A stretch of DNA of 64,000 bases from Cristatella mucedo (GCA_009760855.2 WPIO01000150.1:329501-393500); one strand, 5' to 3'; positions 43,741 to 56,179 are shown, counted from the stretch's first letter. Translations and numbers: made by a program. Notes: generated by a model not told the origin, from the letters alone.

Positions 43741-44304
43741 TACTTAAAAGCCTTACTCTTCCGTGCAGACCTTTAATAGTCTGTACTTGAATACTGCAAA
43801 ACCTGGTGTATTCTCAAGAAAATACGTACTTGCGAAGGTATTCGGCATTTTATATTCGTGGAGAAACTGCCGCGATGCGAAACCCTATTTATTAGCTTTG
43901 TTCCAGCCTTTGTACAGGTCAACAATCGCTCAAAGCGTCGGTCTAGCTGAAGAGTATCAAAAGTCAAGAACTTGACTGTATAACTTGATCTGTTATTCAA
44001 TGTCAAGGGTGAAAAGCTTCACGAATAAAGCCTGCGAGATACATCCAAAGGTTCTTCTAATCGACTGCTTCTTAGAAACTGCTACGACGTGCATTGTTCA
44101 CATGAAAACAAAAACAAGTTACTGGTTGAAAATGTAGGCACTTTATTGATAGAAAGCACATAAGTCATGCTAATCAGCTTTCATGATACTGTTTGGGCCT
44201 TTGGCGGTCAACTGTCTCATTGATGAAGGTACAGGACAAAAGAAATTACGACATTTGCATTCGTACAAACTCAACAATAATCTCGTGAATGTTTAGTGCT
44301 TGAG

Positions 44305-44440
44305 TCTGTGGCCAAGTAGTAAAGTTGCTCGCCCCGACCAAGGTCCGGCCGAGGTTTTGGGCTCGAGACTTTAGGCATACGTGAAGCGCCTGAATTCAGA
44401 TTAAGCTCTCTTAGGGCGCCATAGAAATTAATTGTATTTA
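44305..44440 (+). mobile_element. tRNA-derived SINE, family S2, with L2-like tail
   Basis: CTGTGGCCAAGTAGTAAAG (box A-like), GCTCGCCCCGACCAAGGTC, then GGGCTCGAGACT (box B-like), followed by GTGAAGCGCCTGAATTCAG, TTAAGCTCTCTTAGGGCGCC. The second half matches the 3' tail of the L2-like LINE. A sister copy is at 47,106. Confidence 0.8.
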
Positions 44441-44634
44441 TTTATTCATACATCTAATAATCTGCTTCTGATGATGGCTGGCTTAAGTTGCCTAATAATG
44501 CAGCCGGTAATACAATCTTTATTTTCTACCTCCACTTAACGTGAGCACTACTAAGTTTCCAAATTTAGTTTCGTATGACTGATCACCATTGCTTTTGCAA
44601 TAGTTTTTTCAAGTGAGATAATTGCGAAACTTGT

Positions 44635-45660
44635 GTGCAGACCAGAATACGATTTCAGCCAGTGTGCCCGGGTGGCCATCTTAAAACAAGATGAAGTTGT
44701 CAATTCGTCTACTCAAAGCCGACTGCGATATAACCAATGCCGCAGAAAGTACCAACTTCTGAGTTGTCCCGCTTGCTCTACAAACTTGTCAAGTCGTCTT
44801 ACAATCATAAGACATCTCGGAGAAGGCAATATCTTCCAAAAACCAATTACTACTTGTCAATTAAACTCGTTTAAATGCGTTTTCCTTGCCGAGTAATCCA
44901 AATTTACTCTGGAAATCTTCTGTTTAGAACTCAGAAGACTGCCTTATTTTTAACGAAGCAGTGTGATTGCATGGTTGTACTAAGACTGCCTTATTTTTAA
45001 CGAAGCAGTGTGATTGCATGGTTGTACACTTAGGCTACAGCTCTTTTTCTCAGCTTAAACTTAGGATACAATTAGAATGAAGAAAGAATTGCTGGTAGAC
45101 ATTACAGCTTGCTTGCTCGAAGAAACCACAAAGTCAAGTAGTCATCATACACATCCTGCTATCACTATCAGTCACATCTACAGCTCTTATTCATAGTTTC
45201 ATATTCAATTAAATGTTGCAGGCCATTTCTTGCTCATTCTTCGATAATCGAAATATGATGGTTTGAATAACGGAAGGCTTGATTGATAAAATCAGCCCAT
45301 GCAACGATACTCCTTTTTTGAGCAACCTATTTTTGCCTTCACCAACTGTTAGTGTTCTTTACGCCCAAAATGATGCACTTAGACCAATTATTCAAGCTGA
45401 CCTATTCGGGGTTTTTTCTCCATCAAACTACAGTAAAACGTGTAGTAAAAAACGAACAACCCGACGCTAAGAATGCTCCATCTAAACTACGTAACTGTAT
45501 TAGTACCTCAGAGAACGATGAAAGCCATGAGAATATTCAAGGAGCAATATTTTTCAAAACTAGTCCGAGCTCTTCCTCGTTCACTCATTCTGAATTAGGC
45601 GGCACTCTTTTCTACATGACTGTGTTCCTTGCTATGACATTACATAATACTTCAAGGTAG
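44635..45660 (+). pseudogene. Relic of IgGFc exon 9 on the plus strand
   Basis: The 5' part (44,635-44,830) aligns with the start of copy 1 exon 9, for example CCAGAAT, then TTCAGCCAGTGT, TCGTCTACTCAAAGCCG, and CAAGTCGTCTTACAATCATA. The 3' part (45,290-45,660) encodes NIQGAIFFKTS and FTHSELGG, which match NIYGAIFSIS and THPDLSV in copy 1. The middle is heavily diverged and carries the 47-bp tandem duplication. The frame is broken, so this is a relic. Confidence 0.7.
44935..45027. repeat. Perfect 47-bp-period tandem duplication
   Basis: AAGACTGCCTTATTTTTAAC plus the following 26 nt occurs at 44,935 and again at 44,982 without a mismatch over 46 nt. It lies inside the exon 9 relic. Confidence 0.95.
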
Positions 45661-47105
45661 AATATTGGGGGCACCTAATACGGCAATTCATGCCAATCCA
45701 AGAATCCATGTCAACACAGTCCTGCTGACCCATATTAATGAAGCTTCGGAGTCATTAATTTAGTTTACGTCTCCCCAGATATACATTGCTTATTATACGG
45801 ATAGAAATGCACCTGACTGATACGTTAACATCTCATTATCTAGGAAATAAATTTTGAGTCAGTTTATTTATCAGGGGCGAATTTGTAATGCATGCTATGA
45901 TAATTTTGTTTTAAAAGGTGTCGAGCTTACAGCAGTTAAGTTGGTCGTCATTGAGAGGCTTTCTCGAAGAGTTAAACTCAGGAATTGAAGCAAATGTTAC
46001 ATTTTTTAAACCTGAAGTGAATGATTATTATTCTACCAACTATATGATCTCGCTTTGTTTGCAGCATCTACCAAGTTTCTAGCAAAAGATTGGGTTCTCT
46101 TTGGGCATAGTATAAATATGTTATTAGCATTAGTTATGAGAACATATGAGAATATATGAGAACTGACGTCAAATTATCCGAAGAGGAATGCACACAGCCA
46201 CATTCGCCACAAAATCAGCCACGAAAGCCAGAATGTTAAATATATGAAAACATACTGTTTAAGCCTGTATGCCTTATATATTCACGTTAACTAAACAGGA
46301 TCTAATAATTGTTGAAATTACTAATACCAATATATCTCTTTAAAGTACTATATTGCAATTTTCTTTTTTTGGGCTAGGCAACACGTAAAAATACTCGGCA
46401 AAAATTGAAGAATTACGACTAAAATATCTTTATAGCTAGCTGCTCATTGAAGATTTTAAACTGCAACAGATTTTTAATTGTATTTAAATGTTAAATGCTA
46501 ATGAAATCTTAGGGTTTATGGAGTCAGCTGTTCATCGAAGACTTTAAACTGCGTTGGATTTTAATTTATTTAACCGCTAATGAAATTTTAGGGATGAAAG
46601 GGTCTTGCCTTAAGAAATGGCTTTTTCTGAGCGCGTGTCTTTGTAATTGTCTTTTTCATTATCTTTGTCGTTATCACTGTCTTTCTCTACGGTCTGAGTG
46701 GTCAAAGAGATCGTTTGACCCCTGTTTCACGCATTGTTGACTCGTATTCCTACTTTTAAAACAACGGTGTACTTCAGTATTGACACTGGCTAGATAATAC
46801 TTATAGATAGGTATTCTGACGCACTTTTGCAGATCGCGATTCCACTTACATGAACTCACCCAGATCTGTGTCCCTTCGATAATGTTTTCACAGACTCCTT
46901 CATCTTTGGCACCCTATAGTGCTTCTCCAAGCCTATTTTCTTCACCACGACGGAGAAAGATCGGCGATATTTTGGAGAGTTCAGGAAGGCAGACAAATAG
47001 TAAGATTGGGTTTTAAGCTTTAATTTGTTCAAGGTGTTAAGTAATTTTAGGCTGCTCTTGTTTAACACCGCCTGCCGTATTTGGTCACGATATTATTTGT
47101 TTTGT
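45661..47105. other. AT-rich DNA with one diverged tandem repeat
   Basis: No gene seen. At 46,438-46,592 a unit of about 88 bp repeats: TCATTGAAGATTTTAAACTG with GCTAATGAAATCTTAGGG, and TCATCGAAGACTTTAAACTG with GCTAATGAAATTTTAGGG. Confidence 0.5.
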
Positions 47106-47250
47106 AGCGGCGGTTTGGCTGAGTGGTTGAGGTACTCGCCCCGATCAAGGTCTGGCCGAGGTCGTGGGGTCGAGCTGCGTGGTACCTGTAAAGCGATTGA
47201 ATAGAGATCTAGTTCTCATAGGGTGCTATATAAATGAATGATACATATTT
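47106..47250 (+). mobile_element. tRNA-derived SINE, family S2, with L2-like tail
   Basis: The head reads GGTTTGGCTGAGTGGTTGAG (box A, like tRNA-Ser/Leu), then CTCGCCCCGATCAAGGTC and GTGGGGTCGAGCT (box B). The tail is GTAAAGCGATTGAATAGAG, TTCTCATAGGGTGCTATATA, AATGAATG. The tail GCTATATAAATG is typical of elements mobilised by L2/CR1 LINEs. It is the better preserved of the two copies. Confidence 0.88.
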
Positions 47251-47369
47251 TAGTGAAGGGTCGATTAAGAAACTATGGCTTACCATCTCAAAAATGACGG
47301 TTCAAATTCAGCCGAGTTCTCTTTCGGAACTAACATCAAATAGTACACTCAGGTAATGTACCATGCCTC

Positions 47370-47700
47370 TATTTGAAATACCCAACTAAGAGAAGACAAC
47401 GTGGGTGTTATACAGAACAGTTATCTTAAGCACGCACAAAGCGCAAGGGACATTCGGTCGGCATAAGGAAGATAACAGACTTCATCTCACCTAAGAAAGA
47501 GAAACTGGCTAGTTAAACTGAATTGTGATGATAGGCAAAGAAGTAAGTAGCATCAAAGTAGCTTCACAGGACGGCTGGTGAGGATGGGCCAGTCCGCAGC
47601 AGGTGAATATTAGCTGTCACGAATTAAGATCTTTTAATGCAAATTCCAAAGTCTATGATGAGAAGAGAAAAATATTCTGTCGCCAGGAGTTTTCAACTAT
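47370..47700 (-). mobile_element. LINE family A 3' fragment
   Basis: AGAAGACAACGTGGGTGTTA, GACTTCATCTCACCTAAG and AGGATGGGCCAGTCCGCAGC match the order of blocks at 13,070-13,400. Confidence 0.6.
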
Positions 47701-48394
47701 AGGAATAGATATGCTTACCTATTTTTCATAAATGACCTGGGGGCCACGACGAGGTTGAAACTGTTTACGCAGTTCTCCTCGGTATGGAAGAGCCAGACCA
47801 TGGGCGCATCTCATGGGTATGCGAAAGAATTCGAAAATTCCTTAGAAACAAGCTAATTTGTAGTTTTGACATTATCTGTTTTTACGGTAGAAATAGTGGC
47901 TAATGTTTAGTCTCAGTCTCTTTTCGCTAAACTTTTTACAAAGGACCAGAGCAAGCAGCCAAGAACATACGTTTCACTGCATCCTTCTAGCGCCCGGTTA
48001 TCATTTATCGAGATTAGCGTGACTTTATTTCAACAGTTCCAGCAAGCAGGTTTTCAAGAGTAGCCATTTTTGAAATCATTGATTTGTATAAAGTACCTAG
48101 ACATGACTACAACTAAAATTAAAAGTCTATGAAAAGGAATGACTTCAAACTGGGTTTTACTTTCGACTTTCGTCTTTTTATTTAGGTTACCACTCAGCAC
48201 GGGGCAACTGTACTGAATAGTTTCAAGAGGGCAACTGCTCAACAGATAGGCTTAAAGCTAAGTTGGAGATAAAAAGAAAAGTTGAATCATGCAATGATAC
48301 GAGAATTCATGTTGGTAAGCTACAAATTGTGCGACAGCCTCTTTAAAACTTCTGTCTGTCCGCACTTGACAAGCAATTGACTTGTTTGTTTTAG

Positions 48395-48700
48395 TGGGAC
48401 CTCATTAATGCAATTGTAATTTGTAATTCAAAAATGACGACGTAGCATTACCGGAATCTTAGGTAGCACCGAAAGAAGGTGTTACTGGTTACCAAACACG
48501 TCACCCGATACCTATATCATCATGTATTAAAAGAAAGAAGGTTATTGGCAGCGGTTTCAATCCATGTATGTTTCGGCGGCCTGTGATGATGATGTAACCT
48601 GAGTAGTAACCATCAATGCACTGCTGAGAACAAATAGTTGCCACTTTTTTAAAACTGCAATTATCACAACCGGAACAATTAGCAGGCGGGTTCGTTTTAA
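48395..48700 (+). pseudogene. Relic of IgGFc exon 7 on the plus strand
   Basis: After an intact TTTTAG acceptor, TGGGACCTCATTAATGCAA matches the start of copy 1 exon 7 and the match continues: GGAATCTTAGGTAGC, GGTTACCAAACACGTCA, TATGTTTCGGCGGCC, GATGATGTAACC. The frame is broken (TGA after GATGTAACC among others). It lies downstream of the exon 9 relic on the same strand, so the two are not in gene order. Confidence 0.85.
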
Positions 48701-48944
48701 TGCATTTCCGTTTGCTGTTACTCTGCCAGGACCAGTGCAATTAGGCATTTTTCATATGAACTCCACCGGCAGCAAGCACCTTGCCAAAGGCTGGCGCTTA
48801 ACACTGCCAGCCTTGTCTTGAGAAAACTGAGTCGCCCTTCTTTTAGTGTGTATCTGAATCACCCTAACTTTGTATTGATTACACTTACATGATCGATTAC
48901 AGCATCGTAAGCCGGCCTACTGAAATCCTTGCTGCTTAACTTCC

Positions 48945-49034
48945 CTTTGCAGCCAATGGGAAGCACCTAGAAAGAGACTGAGTTCTCTGTGGGCACTTTA
49001 TCAAGTGCATTATCATTATTATTATTAAGATTAC
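48945..49034 (+). mobile_element. L2-type 3' tail fragment
   Basis: GCACCTAGAAAGAGACTGAG, TTCTCTGTGGGCACTTTATC and AAGTGCATTATCATT-like end with an ATT run. Confidence 0.8.
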
Positions 49035-52000
49035 TCTTTGAACTCTTGCTCTACGTGCAATACATGCCTAAAGAGGCGTAATTCCTGACGAGTTTCCTGA
49101 TCCGTTGTTTTGGATCATGATTAGGCATAAATCAGCCAACTGTTACACCTTACTCAAAGGCAAAGCAATCACCAGCTTCTCTTTCTTTCACGCTCGAGCT
49201 AAAGAAAACAACTGGCAGAAGAGTCGCTATTTTTGCGTGCTCCATCTCTCGATTTAAATTGGCTAGCTATCTCATTGAAGCAGTCTTTCGAACTCTTGTT
49301 CAAACACCCACTAACAGCCAATCTCCAATAAATGCGATCATCCATCGCTCCCACGTATAAGTCCTTCTTTATTTTGGTTTTGCCTCACCACATTCCGATT
49401 CCAATTTCAAGAATACGTCCCGTCTTCGTTTTAAATTGATTGGAAATTTTATTTATACGACTCAACTTCTGCCTTTGGTGCGGAATCTCGTGCACAGACG
49501 GTCTCATTTTTTTGCTTTGCTCGTGTGCCTGACCCCACAAAAAGTAAAATTCATACGCCCTATCGAAAGTTCTTCTAGGATTTTTCGCATGTGCCCACAT
49601 AGAGGTCTTCGTTAATTTGCATTTATGTCCTCCTCCACATCACAAATTATTGAAGGATACAAATTTTTTGCTCTGCCCACGAAAAAAACTTATTTCTCCC
49701 TGCTGCTTGATCCTCGTGCCGACCGGTCCTCTCTGCTGGAATGCAACAGCATGGAACTAGTTGGCGTCTTCGACAATTTTGCTTCTGTGACTAATCACAG
49801 TGTGAGACATCACCAAGATGGCCTGTGTTTTACAGCAGATAATTAAGTTCTAGCTACAGATAGAGCTAGCTTGAGAAAGTGTGCCCAACATCAGCACTGA
49901 TTACCCATCAGCAGAAATGCGAGAACTACTTTAGATCAACTAAATTTATTATGCTAAAGGCAGTGTGTGGCTTCGATAACTGTACGTTTAAATTTCAGAT
50001 GAACGATAAAAAAGGCTTAAATCTACCATCAACACTCTACGTAGTTGCCCCTTTTTTATTTAGTTGTGATTGTGCTGATATTGCAGATCACTTATGAAGT
50101 TTCTCTGTCATCAAGATAAATAGTCTTGATGAATATCCCGATGGTAACCGCATTGTCACTTAACGGACTCTTCTCTCCAAGCTCAAGTCTGCCCCTAAAT
50201 GTGTACATTTAAACAAACCACGACTGACCTCAATCAGAAATCACTTTCAAAATAAATAAAGTTTTCTAGCCTTCTATACCCTATTTTGTCAGCATTACCT
50301 CAATCCACCACAATCCATTGCTATCTATAGCTATACTCTCTAATTAAGCCAACATCAACTGGCTATTTGTGTTGCCGAGTACTAAGTGGGTATCACTTGT
50401 AGTACACCTTTGATTTGATCTGTATTGATCTATGTATTGTATCGATCCTTTCATTGTACTCGCTCCCACATCTACAAAGGAGCTGCAACAACAGGGGCCT
50501 GTACTGCAATACACCAAAATCCACTTCGTCTAGGCATATATACCAGTGCTCGCTGCCTGTAGACTCGCTTCTCTGAATCGTAGTAGAATTACTTGTCTAA
50601 TAAACGCTATCCCATGAAGTAAATGAAGATTTCATTGATCACGCTGGTGACACTGTATTCGTACATGAACGGAAATCCTGTGGATAAGATTTTAATATTC
50701 AGTGTAACCTAGATACTATTAAAGAGAGAAGTAATTATTAACTCTAGCATCGGATGTGGTTACTCTTAAATTGCATTACTCTGCTATGACCTACCCTGCT
50801 ACGACTGCAACGATCATACTATTGTATGATCTGGACGAGCTTGATGGCTCCAACGATAAGAAGTGTATCTTGAAAAATCTTCGTCCTCAAAACCTCTTGA
50901 GTTAAATCGAAATTCTATGGCGCTAGAAATTGTACTTAGAACGTAGTGGTCCGTTGCAATCCACTATCATGAATCGATATCAAAGTTATTGTGTTAGCTT
51001 ACAGAGCCGCCAATCGTAAGTCCTGTCTGCTTAAAGACTCAATTCGGTGCGTGCAATACCTATGCATAGTTGCGAGAGTACCACTGACAATTTACCTAAC
51101 TTAATTGTTAGTAATTACACTTTCATTACAGAGACACTATTATTTTGTTGCTTTGAACTCATTCGGTCTGGTTAGTCAACAATTAGCTATTAGCAGAAGC
51201 TTGCTCTCTTGAACCTTTGCTCTGCCTATTGAACTATTACCGATGGTGCTAGTGCATAATCAAAACTATCACTGAAAACTGGTGGAAATATAGACGTTGT
51301 TAGCCATACACCCATAAATGTTTACATTGTTAGGATAATGCTTTACAACTTTACAACTTTATATTATCTTACTATATTCTTAGCTAATCTAAATTTGATG
51401 ACAGCTTCAAATATTAAGGGCCTCTAGATTGCGCCTCAGCTTAATAATGAACTTTAATTGCTTATTTACAGCTGTTTACACCAAAAACCAGTAGGTTTTT
51501 ATTCAAGTTGAATTAAATATCAGTTTGAAAACCCGGAAAGTTTGATGCATTCGAGCCCAGCTGGTTTCATATTCTGAGTCTTTCTTCTTACAGGCCCACA
51601 TTCTGGCATCTATTTTCAAGTCCCTATTTTTTATTCCGATTCTATATCAAATTCCTTCGACCTGGAACGTCTTTTGCTTCTCCATTCAAAATTTTAATTT
51701 ATTCGTAAATCCCAAATGCTCTTGAAATTGCTAATGTCCACGATTGACTTGTGTCTTCTGCTCTTCTGCTTAATCTTCTGATCAATTTTTACAACTAAGC
51801 AATGCTAACACTGAAAGCTATTCATTATCGCGGACAATTTTGCACCTCAGATGACCGACAATTATAGCCTTGTCCTAACCATATTTATTTGACTCAACAC
51901 TGATGCTGAACGAGTAAAGCTAAGCTCTAATAAGCAGAGGAAACAACTCAAAGTTAAGATTCACTTTCTAAATGTCGGTGTTTTCGGATATAGTAGGTCG

Positions 52001-52690
52001 TTTGAATTTATTTTAGCTAAAGTTAAGTCCGGAATTTAGGTAGCATTAGTTAAAACATACACCACTAAACTAAAAACTGGTGTAGTAAATGTATGAGAAA
52101 ATCTTCTTAACTCCTCAAAAAGATAGTTAAACTGGGTGAGTCCATACCTCAGTGGGAGACGTCAGAGTTTTGCCGAAAATGGCTGTCTCAAATATTGGGA
52201 GCATTTATGTCATGGCATCTTAAAGTTTGATCGCATCTCTTTTTCATTTTTTCATCATCTTTTTTCACTCTCTACAATCTTTCTTTTGCAGCCGAATTTG
52301 CTAATCACAATCCCATCTCATATTTACATGTCTACTTGACTAAGATAAGATAATTGTTTGCCCTTCTGAACAATGCTATACTCATACGACTCTCTAAATT
52401 GTTCTACTGCAACAATAATTGTGCTTAGGTGGCCACTAACTTGAAAAAAAATTAACAACAATGTGAGCGATAAAGAGATGGCGGTTTTGCTTAATTTCAA
52501 TATACAAGTTGTAAGAGCTCGCCCAGAAGAATGGTCATGGTTAGATCGATCAACAAGCAGAGGCTCGGTGAGACTGTTCGGCCCCCGAGGACAAAGCTGC
52601 AAATGGTGCTCCCTCCCTGATTCAAAAATTGCTGCAAAATAGCTCCACCGGAGAAGACACGCCAAAACACACACACACACTCACACACAC
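49035..52690. other. AT-rich DNA, nothing recognised
   Basis: Open frames here (for example 49,625-49,846 and 49,879-50,097) are short and without domains I know. No clear repeat or RNA gene was found. Confidence 0.4.
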
Positions 52691-52699
52691 ACTTTCTTG

Positions 52700-52815
52700 T
52701 CGAAGATATCCTATGCTGTCTATGCTTTTTTAGCTTGATTTTAAATGTCGTCAAGTAGGGATTCGTGACGACGCCAGTCGGAAGAGAGCTCCGGGCTTGA
52801 GTGACTTCCGGCTTG
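52700..52815 (-). mobile_element. LINE C-terminal remnant
   Basis: The minus strand reads ARSSLPTGVVTNPYLTTFKI and KLKKHRQ, the usual end of an L2/CR1 reverse transcriptase. Confidence 0.55.
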
Positions 52816-53054
52816 GCCGTGTGTGAGAGAGACTCTGTGTGTGTCTTTGTGTGTTTGTGCATGTTAGTGGGGGGGCATGAGTGATTCTGTTATTGCTTGC
52901 ATGCCTGCAGGTAAGTATGTGTATTCTGCCATGATCTTGCGGTTACCTACCTACAACTACTCGAACCACATATCACACTTACTTATTACTAGGCTTCACT
53001 TGCTCGTTACACGCCCGTCTGATTCGTCACTAAACTGCTTCAGCAGCCAGTGTT

Positions 53055-53230
53055 AGTCAGTATTACCACTGCAGCTCCTTGGACGGCAAAGGCACTGCTA
53101 ATGCTTAAAGTGTTGCCGAACATTTAAATAAGAATCAGCCAAAGTTCACAAGCAGTTTATTACCTATTGCTAAAGACAGCATGTAGCAATGTGTATAATT
53201 TATTATTGCATAGGCATTAACACTCAATAA
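53055..53230 (-). pseudogene. Relic of intron 1/exon 1 of the gene family
   Basis: ACTGCAGCTCCTTGGACGGC and AGTGTTGCCGAACA match intron 1 of copies 1-3 (copy 2: ACTGCAGCTGCCTTGGAAGG and GGCTGCCGAACA) in the orientation of a minus-strand gene. The adjoining sequence where exon 1 should be is too decayed to read. It stands 1.8 kb from copy 3, head to head. Confidence 0.6.
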
Positions 53231-53499
53231 GGCGATGGCAAAAACCCAGGTTTCTTCAGACGTTGGACAGGGGGTAGGACGGGACAGAGAAACGGATAAA
53301 TATCAAATTAAAGAGATTCAGACATAGGCAAACGCAGCAGAAGCAGAGTAAAACAAACAGGATTTATTCAGCAACAGTTAGAGAAACTTTTTTAAAGTGG
53401 GATTGAGCATGATAGGGAGAGAATAAGCTGCAGATATGAGGAAGAATGAGAGAGCAGTAAAAGAGACAGAGGCATATATCGGCAAGAATATGTCACTTT

Positions 53500-54170
53500 T
53501 TGAAGTGTCTGGCTGCACTTGCATTCACATCTGTTCCTTGGAACAGCTCTGCTAACTCATAGAGATCTTTTGGCATGGCATGCAACTATTCCTGTGGTCC
53601 ATGATTGAGGCATGACATCCAGATCCCGAGCATTAGTTACATGGAAATATGTTCTCAGTCTGAGGAAACATCAGAAAGGCATGGCCTCCAAAGTAGTACA
53701 GGTCGGATCGAGGCACAGCGAACAACTTTATTCAGAAGAGCATAATGCCTTACCGGAAAGTTATGTTAGGTAGGATAAAACTAGATTGTTAATGGACATA
53801 CAAGTGAGTGACAAAACCTAAGAGACAACAAACTGCTTGACTTGGAGGCTGTGCAGGTCGGCGAGATGTAATGTAACGTGCTAACTGTAATAATCACAAC
53901 AGGCAAGTCTTGCTGCATTTGTTTTGCCATGTGACTGAGACTAATTGCATGGTCCGGTAGACCAGTAAGCTGGGAATTACAAGAGCCAAGAGTGGTTGTC
54001 ACTAATGCACTGATCAACTTGGATGGGGATCCCTGTCTAAGCATGCCCGAATGTTTACAATCGTGCGTAACTAGAACCAGGCAGACATGACTGTGGTCGT
54101 CCAGTGATATGTCTCTTTGTAATGGTACACCCAGATCTAGCACAGAAGCTTCACGAGATGGCAATGCCCA
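53500..54170 (-). mobile_element. LINE RT remnant
   Basis: The minus strand has LDLGVPLQRDISLDDHSHVC, then ALVTTTLGSCNSQLTGLPDH and LHYISPTCTASKSS. These match the RT thumb region pattern (LGV...D..L...H, S-R-L-D-Y-C-N-S-L-L-x-G-L-P). It is 5'-truncated and frame-shifted near its end. Confidence 0.75.
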
Positions 54171-55016
54171 CTTATAGGGATTAAATTTCTATTTTAGGAT
54201 CCACACTAGTTTCAGATTCCCCTAGTTTGATTGTGATGGTTAGCTGCTATACCTGTGCAAATTTAAGCACAGCGTATTGTAACTTGTTGACCGAGTTTGA
54301 CATACTGGAAAACTGCGAAGCATCAAGGCATAGGAGCAGCTGCATCCCGTGCGTGTATAGAAATGAAAGCCAAGATTTAGCTTGGCGATTACATCGGTAT
54401 TAAGGCTACTATCATTTGTGAATTAGGTGAAAACAATCGGATAGTGAGATGCCGTGTGTTTTTTCAGCTCCTACGATTAGTTTTGGTTATTGACATCGAA
54501 GCTCACGAGTAAACACTGAGCCGATGCTCCCGATTCTCACATTTGAAGAGGTAAACACTTCTCAAAACTCGACGTCAGAATCTAACATGCATGAATTACA
54601 TCTGTGGAGAGCTATTAGGTACGATCGCTTTCATTTTTAACCTGTTGCCGGATAATAGAGTCTGGCCATCGAAGATTCAAGTTTGAAGCTCAGCCCATAG
54701 ACCTCCAAGCTAGTGGTAAACAGATCGCACTAACAGTTGGTCATCTTAATGAATGAGTGTCACTACAACGTCGAGTAGCCCACTGGCCTAGATGGTAAGT
54801 TGAACTTCCTCATCGTCGATTCATTCAAACTTTCAGGAACCGAGATGGCAGGCTGAGCTTTCCAGGAAAAAATGTGATTCACGTCTGCCTAAGGCACTTA
54901 AAGAGAGGACGATTTGGACGTTTGACTGTAGCAACCGAGTACAATCGTAGCCGAGAGCCGATCGAGTGAGCAGCTGCTATTCTACAGCGTTTACTTTTGG
55001 GATTTCAGGAAGCTGA

Positions 55017-55531
55017 ATGGCAGTGCTAGGCGGGGCGGTGTTCTTGGCTTTGGTTCTTGCTGCAGGCTGCAAAGCCAAGAACCTACTGGGTAAGCACTAA
55101 GTTGCTATATACTCAAGCTTAATTTTCGTTTGGCACGGCAATGTCCTTAAACAGTGCTGCTGCCTTCCAAGGTGCAGCTGCAGTAACAATGAAGAACACT
55201 GGCTCCCTGAGCAATGAAGGATTTCGCAGATGAATCTTTCGAAACGGCATTGTGTCTTGCTGACAGTGAGTTCATTCGATGCGTTTAAATACTTTCAGAT
55301 TGCACCCAAGGCGAGCTACAAGACGAGTACATCGCAGATGACATAGACCTGTGCCTGTACTACCGCTGCACAGATGGACAGCCTTCACATCAGTGGCCGG
55401 CCATTTGCAAGCCGGGTTATAGGCTGCCAATCTACTACAACATATCAAACAGGAATCCGTGCAGTGAAAAAACTTCGAGCAGCATCGGCTGCCTGCGATG
55501 CGACCTAACAATTGATTTCTGTACCAGCTGA
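55017..55531 (+). CDS. Possible short secreted CBM14-like product of copy 3
   Basis: Exon 1 (55017-55089) encodes MAVLGGAVFLALVLAAGCKA, a good signal peptide with a stop directly upstream. Exon 2 (from 55299) encodes DCTQGELQDEYIADD, LCLYYRCTDG, AICKPGYRLP, NPCSE and GCLRCD. All eight Cys of the module are present. The frame stops at TGA 55529-55531, 5 nt before the GTAAGT donor, giving 101 codons over 303 nt. It could be a secreted single-module protein or just the surviving start of a pseudogene. Confidence 0.4.
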
Positions 55532-56179
55532 AAGAGGTAAGTCTCTGGGCTCGGTTCGATTGGCCACCCAGTATACCGTCCTGCATGCCACACATGTGTA
55601 CAGGTATGTAGTGAACTCGAGCCATCTAAGACCAGGTGCTCACTTTAGCCTACGTCCATAGGGTAGCTGCTGGGAGATATCTACGAATTTCATTAGTTAC
55701 TGACTTCATTTCGCATACAAACAATTACCATGAAAATCAGCTCAGAAACAGTAAGTCTTTAACATGTAATCGCATCCTGTTTTACTTACTACATGTCAGA
55801 ACAGAAGCATACCAATTAGCTAGGAATGGCATACTTAATACAAGCATGTATCCGCATAAGTAGGAAAATTCAAACGTATTGAGAAATTACTGAGGAGTAG
55901 GTTGTGTTTTTTCATTATAAAATCTGTCGTCAATTCAGGGGTCAAGTCAGGAGTTAAACCATGAAGTCAGAGGATGTCAGCCTCAAGACAATTCAAAGCT
56001 ACGAGAGCTTAGGAACTGGGAACATCATCTTCTAGGACTTGAGCTTGTATAGTGAAACAGTTTCGTGAGGAATGAGACAAGGTAGTGCTTACTTGTGAAG
56101 CCTTTGTAATAAGTACTCTGATATGTGTATGTTGGTCAGAGTAATTGTACCTAGAGACCAACAAGAAAGCGGCCTAATA

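Noticed and set aside
47106-47185. A tRNA-Ser/Leu gene
   Set aside because: The tRNA-like head runs straight into an L2-type tail and a second decayed copy exists at 44.3 kb.
55272-55625. 117-codon minus-strand open frame over copy 3 exon 2
   Set aside because: It is the antisense shadow of the CBM14-like exon; the plus strand has the conserved Cys pattern and splice sites.
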